The notes under the pieces: generated by a model
What the model saw: the letters and a program-made list of their open reading frames with translations, nothing else
Told to the model about the DNA's origin: nothing
Database searches by the model: none
Shown: positions 6,278-11,830 of the stretch, piece after piece
Layout: each line of letters starts with the position of its first letter
How positions within the stretch are numbered: position 1 is the first letter of the stretch
Position numbers and translations under genes: made by a program
NCBI GenBank assembly: GCA_900546495.1
Contig: URDN01000058.1
Location: 1-11,830 of the forward strand
Direction of reading: 5' to 3'
Source of the DNA: an uncultured Lachnospiraceae bacterium
GTDB taxonomy: Bacteria; Bacillota; Clostridia; Lachnospirales; Lachnospiraceae
Length of the DNA: 11,830 nucleotides

Positions 6278-7240
6278 ATGGAAAAAACAATTGACATTAC
6301 AGCACTTGGTGAATTACTGATTGATTTTACAGAAGCCGGAACCGGCGCGGATGGTATGCGTTTGTTTGAACAGAATCCGGGCGGAGCGCCTGCAAATTTG
6401 CTGACCGTTGCCAGTCATATGGGCTATCGAACCGAGTTTATCGGAAAAGTTGGAAAAGATATGCATGGTGCTTTTCTAAAAAAAACATTGGAAAAAGAAC
6501 ATATTGGTGTTTCCGGCCTGATCGAAGATGATAATTATTTTACAACATTGGCCTTTGTAGCCATTGATGAACGTGGTGAGCGTGAGTTTTCTTTTGCAAG
6601 AAAACCGGGCGCAGATACACAGCTGCGAGCAGACGAACTGGACAAAGAACTTTTACAGAACTGTCGGATTTTTCACTTTGGTTCCCTGTCTCTGACCGAT
6701 CAGCCGGCAAAGGATGCGACTGTAGCAGCCGTAACCTGTGCGAAAGAATCCGGTGCGTTGATCTCTTATGATCCGAATTACCGTGCAACTCTGTGGAGCA
6801 GTGAAGCAGAAGCAGCCGAAAACATGAAATCAATGATCCCTTATGCGGATGTCATGAAGGTATCTGATGAAGAAAGTTTGCTTCTCACCGGAGAAACAAC
6901 CTATGAAGCCGCAGCAGACAAACTTCTTGCTATGGGACCGAAACTCATTGCCGTAACTCTTGGCAGCGAAGGCGTACTGATGGCAACCAAAGAGAAAAAA
7001 GAGCGAATTGCAGGATTTTCTGTACAGTCCGTAGATACAACCGGTGCCGGAGACTCCTTCTGGGGTGGCACTTTAAGTGCATACTTATCACTGAAAAAAA
7101 CAATTGAATCTCTGACGTGGGAAGAAATTCATCATTGTGCCGTATGTGGAAATGCAACCGCAGCACTCTGTGTACAGAAACGCGGTGGAATCCCGGCAAT
7201 CCCGACCAAAGAAGAAGTGGAACGATTAAGCAGAAAGTGA
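6278..7240 (+). CDS. Fructokinase, PfkB family
   Basis: This 320-residue cytoplasmic sugar kinase of the ribokinase/PfkB family phosphorylates a sugar, most likely fructose to fructose 6-phosphate with ATP, feeding glycolysis. The first PfkB signature region NPGGAPANLLTVASHMG spans 33-49. The second signature DTTGAGDSFWGG spans 253-264, with catalytic base Asp259. VTLGSEG (226-232) belongs to the ATP site. YDPNYRATLW (164-173) is characteristic of bacterial fructokinases and favours this over ribokinase or 2-keto-3-deoxygluconate kinase. The length is normal. ATG 6278 is chosen over an ATG 24 nt upstream because GGAGG (6264-6268) ends 9 nt before it. No sucrose or fructose transport genes are adjacent, so it looks monocistronic. 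A poor TATGAT-like -10 at 6210-6215 lacks a clear -35. Confidence 0.92.
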   Translation: MEKTIDITALGELLIDFTEAGTGADGMRLFEQNPGGAPANLLTVASHMGYRTEFIGKVGKDMHGAFLKKTLEKEHIGVSGLIEDDNYFTTLAFVAIDERGEREFSFARKPGADTQLRADELDKELLQNCRIFHFGSLSLTDQPAKDATVAAVTCAKESGALISYDPNYRATLWSSEAEAAENMKSMIPYADVMKVSDEESLLLTGETTYEAAADKLLAMGPKLIAVTLGSEGVLMATKEKKERIAGFSVQSVDTTGAGDSFWGGTLSAYLSLKKTIESLTWEEIHHCAVCGNATAALCVQKRGGIPAIPTKEEVERLSRK

Positions 7241-7328
7241 AAATGAGAGTATTCGATTTACGGTAGTGCGACCGAGCTGTCTGTCAAATGGTGTTGTAAC
7301 TAAAACCATACAATTACTCGAAACACGG

Positions 7329-7357
7329 TTATCATTTTGCAGTGTTCGTGTTATAAT
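7329..7357 (+). promoter_or_regulatory. Sigma-A promoter of the SulP transporter gene
   Basis: TTATCA (7329-7334) and a perfect TATAAT (7352-7357) are exactly 17 bp apart. Transcription would start near 7364, giving a leader of about 25 nt. AACACG (7322-7327) and CGTGTT (7347-7352) form an inverted repeat that brackets the -35 and touches the -10, so it could be an operator for a repressor. Confidence 0.7.
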
Positions 7358-7388
7358 TTTAACAGATTATAGAAAAAGAGGATAACGT

Positions 7389-9497
7389 ATGAAATTTGCA
7401 CATACACTTCGAAATTATGATAAGAGGAATCTTGGAAAGGATATTCTGGCAGGACTGATCATCATGGCGGTATCGATTCCGATTTCCATGGGGTATGCAC
7501 AGATTGCGGGATTGCCGGCGGTGTATGGACTGTATGGTTCCGTATTTCCGATTCTGATTTTTGCATTGTTTTCCACATCACCGCAGTTTATTTTTGGGGT
7601 GGATGCGGCTCCAGCGGCACTGATTGGTTCTGCACTGGCGGGACTGAATATTACGTCAGGTTCCACAGAAGCACTGGCAGTGGTTCCGATGCTGACCTTT
7701 TTTGTTGCTTTGTGGCTGCTGATCTTTTCATTCTTGAAAGCCGGAAAACTGGTTAACTATATCTCTGCACCGGTTATGGGCGGATTTATCACCGGAATCT
7801 GCAGTACGATCATTCTGATGCAGGTGCCAAAGCTGATGGGCGGAACGGCAGGTGTCGGAGAATTTCCGGAGTTGGCAGAACATATTGCGGAAACTGCAAA
7901 AAATATTAATGTTCCAGCTGTTATCCTTGGTGTAATTGCACTTGCTATTTTATTGATTTCCAAAAAGATAATTCCGAAATTCCCAATGGCAGTTGTACTT
8001 ATGGTGATTGGAGCGGTTCTGACAGCAGTACTTCCGCTGCGTGACTGGGGGATTCAGACACTGGCAGCAGTAGAACCGGGACTTCCAAAATGGAGCCTGC
8101 CGGATTTTTCAGCAGTTCCGTTAAAAGAGGCGGTTACCATCAGCTTGTCCGTAGCCGTGGTTATTATGGCGGAAACTCTGTTGGCAGAAAACAGCTTCGC
8201 ACAGAAAAACAGATATCAGATCAATGACAATCAGGAGATTATGGCATTTTCTCTGGGAAACTTTGCGGCAGCTTTTACCGGATGCTGTCCGATCAATGGC
8301 TCTGTATCGCGAACCGCAATGGGTGAACAGTATCAGGCAAAAACGCAGCTCACCGGGCTGGTGGCAGGTGGTTCCATGATTATTCTGTTGCTGTGTTGTA
8401 CCGGATTTATTGGTTATCTGCCGATTCCGGTTCTAACCGCGATCGTGATCTCTGCGTTACTTGGAGCAACGGAATTTGAATTGGTTCCGCGTCTCTGGAA
8501 AGTCAGCCGTACAGAGTGTTTTATTTTTCTTGGAGCATTTTTGGGTGTGCTATTTTTGGGAACTATCAACGGTGTACTGATCGGCATTATTTTATCTTTT
8601 ACGGAAATGATCATCCGGACCGCAAAACCGGCCACCTGTTTTCTTGGAATTCAACCGGGCCATAAGCATTTTCGTGCTCTGAAAGAAGGACAGCAGATTC
8701 ATCCGATATCAGGTGTGGTGATTTACCGGTTCAGCAGTAATCTGTTTTTTGCAAATATTTCTGTATTGCAGAGAGAAATTGAGGCAGCATTGAAAGAAGA
8801 TACCAAAGCGGTCATTCTGGATGCCAGCGGTATCGGAAGCATGGATATCACAGCGGCAGACCGTTTGAATTTGTTGAGCGAGTCACTGAAGGAAAAAGGA
8901 ATCCGTTTTTATATTACGGAGCATATTTCCGGACTCAATACACAGATGAGAAAATTAGGACTGGGACACTTAATTGAAAACGGGAATGTCCGCCGTACCA
9001 TTCACATTGCATTGAAAGATATGGGGTACAACCGTCCATATCCGTTAGAAGGCGGTGTGGAAAATACCGAGCGCAGTGCATCGTTAAAACGTGCGGATAA
9101 TCGTGTACAGGAGTTTGTATGGGCATTCGGTGCCGATGCAGAAGCAGAGATGGAACGCCAGATCATACGTCAGATCGAGCATCTGAAAGAAACAAAAGAT
9201 GTGGAAGAACTGTTACACGGAAGCTGGTCTCATATGGATGAATGGGATATGGATGAGTGGTTAGAACATCTGGAAGAACATTTAAAAGAGATTGTGAGTA
9301 TTTCCGGCAAAGACGAACATGCGCTGGCATTGCGGATTGAACAGCATCGTCAGGAAATCCATGAGCGGATCGCAAAAGAGCATCCGGAGCTGGCAGAGCG
9401 TTTCCGGGAACGGCGGCATGTGCTGGATGAACATCTGAAAGAACAACATCCGGAGGTGTTTGTGTTGATCGAAAAATTACGGGATCATGAACAGTAG
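7389..9497 (+). CDS. SulP-family anion transporter with STAS domain and charged C-terminal tail
   Basis: This 702-residue inner-membrane protein has residues 17-410 as the hydrophobic SulP transport domain. IFGVDAAPAALIG (68-80) matches the substrate-pocket segment, and CPINGSVSRTAMGEQYQAKT (300-319) is the SulP signature. Residues 434-545 form a cytoplasmic STAS domain, with DASGIGSMDITAADRL (478-493) at the anti-anti-sigma-like loop. SulP proteins carry sulfate, bicarbonate, dicarboxylates or other anions; the substrate is not evident here. An additional 150 residues (about 552-702) are strongly charged, helical and rich in Glu and His (HMDEWDMDEWLEHLEEH), absent from most SulP proteins of 490-580 residues. 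ATG 7389 has AAGAGG (7376-7381) 7 nt upstream. The gene has its own promoter, is followed by a palindrome and a terminator, and faces the sigma-54 activator. Confidence 0.92.
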   Translation: MKFAHTLRNYDKRNLGKDILAGLIIMAVSIPISMGYAQIAGLPAVYGLYGSVFPILIFALFSTSPQFIFGVDAAPAALIGSALAGLNITSGSTEALAVVPMLTFFVALWLLIFSFLKAGKLVNYISAPVMGGFITGICSTIILMQVPKLMGGTAGVGEFPELAEHIAETAKNINVPAVILGVIALAILLISKKIIPKFPMAVVLMVIGAVLTAVLPLRDWGIQTLAAVEPGLPKWSLPDFSAVPLKEAVTISLSVAVVIMAETLLAENSFAQKNRYQINDNQEIMAFSLGNFAAAFTGCCPINGSVSRTAMGEQYQAKTQLTGLVAGGSMIILLLCCTGFIGYLPIPVLTAIVISALLGATEFELVPRLWKVSRTECFIFLGAFLGVLFLGTINGVLIGIILSFTEMIIRTAKPATCFLGIQPGHKHFRALKEGQQIHPISGVVIYRFSSNLFFANISVLQREIEAALKEDTKAVILDASGIGSMDITAADRLNLLSESLKEKGIRFYITEHISGLNTQMRKLGLGHLIENGNVRRTIHIALKDMGYNRPYPLEGGVENTERSASLKRADNRVQEFVWAFGADAEAEMERQIIRQIEHLKETKDVEELLHGSWSHMDEWDMDEWLEHLEEHLKEIVSISGKDEHALALRIEQHRQEIHERIAKEHPELAERFRERRHVLDEHLKEQHPEVFVLIEKLRDHEQ

Positions 9498-9508
9498 TTT
9501 CTTGTTTT

Positions 9509-9659
9509 AGGGTGGCTTAAAAATTTATTACGTCAGGTTTTAAGGTTTTAATAAGAACTCCGGCAATTTTGTCTCAGTCGCTAACAATCGCTCTTTGAGA
9601 AAAAATTGCCGGAGTTCTTAAGTTACACAGTGAATATCGTAAATTTTTTAGGCCACCCT
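9509..9659. mobile_element. 151-bp nested palindrome, MITE-like
   Basis: The outer arms 9509-9532 (AGGGTGGCTTAAAAATTTA...) and 9638-9659 are inverted repeats with a few mismatches and small indels. Inside, 9553-9576 and 9596-9619 form a 24-bp inverted repeat with one mismatch (AAGAACTCCGGCAATTTT...), loop 19 nt. Terminal inverted repeats, small size and no coding capacity resemble a MITE or an insertion-sequence end remnant. No clear target-site duplication flanks it. The inner hairpin also has T- and A-runs on both sides and could terminate transcription from both converging genes. Confidence 0.55.
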
Positions 9660-9746
9660 GCACTACGTGTCACACGATGTGCATCTTTTTCATTTTACAA
9701 AATTATGATAAGAAAATGGTAGGTATATTGCTATAATAACATAGAT

Positions 9747-9813
9747 AAGGGAGCAGAAAAAACTTACCTTGGCAGTAATTGTTAGCTGCAAAGGTAAGTT
9801 TTTCTGCTCCCTT
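9747..9813. terminator. Bidirectional terminator between convergent genes
   Basis: A stem of about 23 bp with a single bulged A pairs 9747-9770 with 9791-9813 (AAGGGAGCAGAAAAA... and its complement). The top of the loop adds GCAG/CTGC pairing. On each strand the inner stem CTTACC...GGTAAG is followed by a run of 5-6 T. The hairpin lies 28 nt past the stop of the sigma-54 activator gene and serves the plus strand as well. Confidence 0.8.
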
Positions 9814-9840
9814 TAACGTAACTTTTCGGGAAGCCAATGT

Positions 9841-11796
9841 TCAAAAGCGAAAATCTTTTAAATTAATCTGATATTTATTTATTTTCCGATAAAGTGTCCG
9901 TTTGGAGATATTAAAATGTTTAGCTGCCTGTGAAATATTTCCCTTCTCATCATGAAGAACCTGAATCAGTTCCTGTAGAAATAAGTCAAGGTTGCTCTGT
10001 GCAGGATAAGTCAGGACCGAAGATTCCGGTTTTTCATTGGAATCCTTCCAGGCGTTAGATGAAGTGTTTGACAGATTTTCAAAAATCTGACGGGGGAGAT
10101 GCTCCGATGTAATAAAATCCTGGTCTGCCAGATTTACGGCACGCTCAATGATGTTTTCCAGCTCCCTGATATTTCCAGGCCATGTATAACTGCATAGTGC
10201 TTCGATAGCAGGTGGACTGACTTTCGTGACATTTTTTTCAAGATTCCGGCTTTTTTCTACAATAAAGTGATGAATTAGATCAGGAATATCTGTTTTTCGC
10301 TCGCGCAGAGGAGGAACTTCGATGGAAAGAACATTTAACCGGTAGTAAAGATCACTTCGAAATGTCTGGTTATGAACAGCTTCCATCAGGTTAACATTGG
10401 TGGCAGTGATAACCCGTACATCAATTTTTCTTTCGTGTGTGTCTCCTAAGCGTGTAATTGTTTTTGTCTGCAGGACACGTAACAGAGATACCTGCAGTGC
10501 AAGTGGCATATCGCCAATTTCATCAAGAAAGATAGTTCCACCATTAGCCAATTCAAATTTTCCGGGCTGACCATTTTTGGAAGCTCCGGTGAAGGCTCCT
10601 GGAACATAACCGAACAGCTCGCTTTCAATCAGTTCTTTTGGTAAAGATCCGCAGTTAATGGCTACAAAAGGAAAATCTGCACGATTGCTGGCATTGTGTA
10701 TTGCCTGAGCAAACAGTTCTTTGCCGGTTCCGCTTTCCCCCAGAATCAGAACATTTGAGGATGAATCCGCAGCAGTGCGAGCAAGGGTGATTGCGGCTGA
10801 CAGTTCCGTGGAAGAACCTATGATAGAATCAAAGGTGTAAGTGGCATGTAGTCCGCTGAGTTTTCCGGCCAGCTGATGCAGTTTGTTTGTTTCATCCAAT
10901 AAAATGATTTTTCCGATTGCCTTGTGGTGCAGATCATATACAAAGGACGTTGATATGGAAATGGATTTCTTACGCTTGGAGTATCCGATAATATTATATT
11001 CGACATTATGTATATTTTGTGTCAGATCCGTTATTTTTTGCCCGGAAGCCTTTGGAAAAATAAGCTGATCTATTTTTTCGCCTTTGAGATTCTGATAGGA
11101 TTCAAGCAATTGTGAGGCAATCCGATTGTGCTGTAAAATGACACCGAGAGTGTCTGTAAACAGGATCCCGCTTGGAATTGCTTCTATGGTGGCGGAGAGC
11201 TGATTTTTGACTTTACGGACATGATTGAGGCTCTGCTCCATAGATAATTCTTTACTGATGCTGTCTGCAGCAGAACAGATCATGGCCAGAATGTAATTCT
11301 GGTTGGCCTGTTCAATGGGGGCAACGGAACCGAGAACACCAATAATTTGACCGCTACGATCGCGGATTGGTGCAGCGGTTCCAATATAATTGTGAAAGGT
11401 CTGGCAATAATGTTCCGCACCTTGAATCTGTGTGGGAGATTTGGTAACAAGACAAAGCCCAATCCCGGTAGTTCCGGCATGTTTTTCATCGCGCATAGCA
11501 CCAAGATACAGATTCGTATGTTCTGTGATATCTGACAGCGTGACATTATCGCCGATAAAATCAATGATCGTTCCCTGCGCATCTGTCAGGGAAAGCAGAA
11601 TCCCGGTATTTTTCAAATACTGATATAAGGTAGTCATATAGGAATGACCTGTTTCAAGCAAAAACTGGTTTTTGGAAAGAATATTCTGCAGAACCTGAGA
11701 TGATAAGTGATATTCTTTCAGTTTTTGCCAGGGAAGACGGAAATTTTTTGAACGTTTCCAGCTTTCAAGTACCTGAGTCCAGCTAATAAATGTCAA
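9841..11796 (-). CDS. Sigma-54-dependent transcriptional activator (AcoR/DhaR-like)
   Basis: This 651-residue enhancer-binding protein remodels sigma-54 RNA polymerase with ATP. The order is an N-terminal segment with the ESWKRS pattern (11-16), a GAF-like sensor (about 55-185), a PAS-like domain (about 200-310), an AAA+ domain (about 324-555) and a Fis-type HTH (about 605-645, ending NISKRTLYRKINKY). Motifs are Walker A GESGTGKE (353-360), the sigma-54 contact loop GAFTGA (400-405), Walker B TIFLDEIGD (421-429) and WPGNIRELENIIERAV (539-554). There is no receiver domain, so a small molecule, as in AcoR/DhaR-type regulators, is the likely signal. The start is doubtful: TTG at 11794-11796 is the most upstream usual codon after a stop at 11800-11802, and no Shine-Dalgarno is visible. 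The next ATG (residue 54) would remove conserved sequence. Its target operon is probably upstream, beyond the window. Confidence 0.93.
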   Translation of the reverse strand: MTFISWTQVLESWKRSKNFRLPWQKLKEYHLSSQVLQNILSKNQFLLETGHSYMTTLYQYLKNTGILLSLTDAQGTIIDFIGDNVTLSDITEHTNLYLGAMRDEKHAGTTGIGLCLVTKSPTQIQGAEHYCQTFHNYIGTAAPIRDRSGQIIGVLGSVAPIEQANQNYILAMICSAADSISKELSMEQSLNHVRKVKNQLSATIEAIPSGILFTDTLGVILQHNRIASQLLESYQNLKGEKIDQLIFPKASGQKITDLTQNIHNVEYNIIGYSKRKKSISISTSFVYDLHHKAIGKIILLDETNKLHQLAGKLSGLHATYTFDSIIGSSTELSAAITLARTAADSSSNVLILGESGTGKELFAQAIHNASNRADFPFVAINCGSLPKELIESELFGYVPGAFTGASKNGQPGKFELANGGTIFLDEIGDMPLALQVSLLRVLQTKTITRLGDTHERKIDVRVITATNVNLMEAVHNQTFRSDLYYRLNVLSIEVPPLRERKTDIPDLIHHFIVEKSRNLEKNVTKVSPPAIEALCSYTWPGNIRELENIIERAVNLADQDFITSEHLPRQIFENLSNTSSNAWKDSNEKPESSVLTYPAQSNLDLFLQELIQVLHDEKGNISQAAKHFNISKRTLYRKINKYQINLKDFRF

Positions 11797-11830
11797 TAAT
11801 TAAATGAGAAAAAAATATTTTGTTTTCTGA

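Noticed and set aside
9770..9788. Sigma-54 promoter (TTGGCAG...) near the activator gene
   Set aside because: The -12 element does not match TTGC at the required spacing, and the sequence is the loop of a terminator hairpin.

Overview
The window looks like a chromosomal segment of a Gram-positive, low- to mid-GC Clostridia, most likely Lachnospiraceae. The reasons are the strong GGAGG-type ribosome binding sites, the UvrX-type Y-family polymerase paired with a YolD-like protein, the small HTH protein family at the left edge, and an AcoR/DhaR-type sigma-54 activator. Species cannot be fixed from sequence alone. The window mixes housekeeping-like genes with accessory genes and repeat elements.

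Layout. At 1-126 there is a leader with a small hairpin. A small HTH protein (127-555) follows, possibly with a degraded N-terminus. Next is a tight three-gene set: an HTH regulator with four predicted membrane helices (839-1543), a Y-family translesion polymerase (1558-3078) and a YolD-like partner (3075-3620). The gaps of 14 nt and -4 nt suggest one operon for mutagenic repair or damage tolerance.

Positions 3752-4022 hold an imperfect tandem array of four units. Each unit carries an extended -10 motif (TGATATAAT or a one-base variant), and three are preceded by a stem-loop ending in that motif. One stem encloses two further hairpins, giving a cloverleaf. The array lies just upstream of an ArsC/Spx-family thioredoxin-fold gene (4084-4434), which has its own terminator.

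Next is a 49-codon 5' remnant of a type I L-asparaginase gene (4617-4766). It is followed 15 nt later by a 447-residue TIR-domain protein (4782-6125) with an N-terminal helical region, a 13-residue tandem repeat encoded by a 39-bp minisatellite, a predicted beta-sandwich middle domain and a C-terminal TIR domain. The TIR gene appears to have replaced the rest of the asparaginase gene and may use its promoter. It is the best candidate here for a defence or signalling effector.

A PfkB-family fructokinase (6278-7240) and a SulP anion transporter with a STAS domain and an unusual 150-residue charged C-terminal extension (7389-9497) follow. The 343-nt gap at 9498-9840 contains a 151-bp nested palindrome (MITE-like) and a long bidirectional terminator hairpin. 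They separate the transporter from a convergent sigma-54-dependent activator (9841-11796, minus strand). The operon that the activator controls probably lies beyond the right edge.
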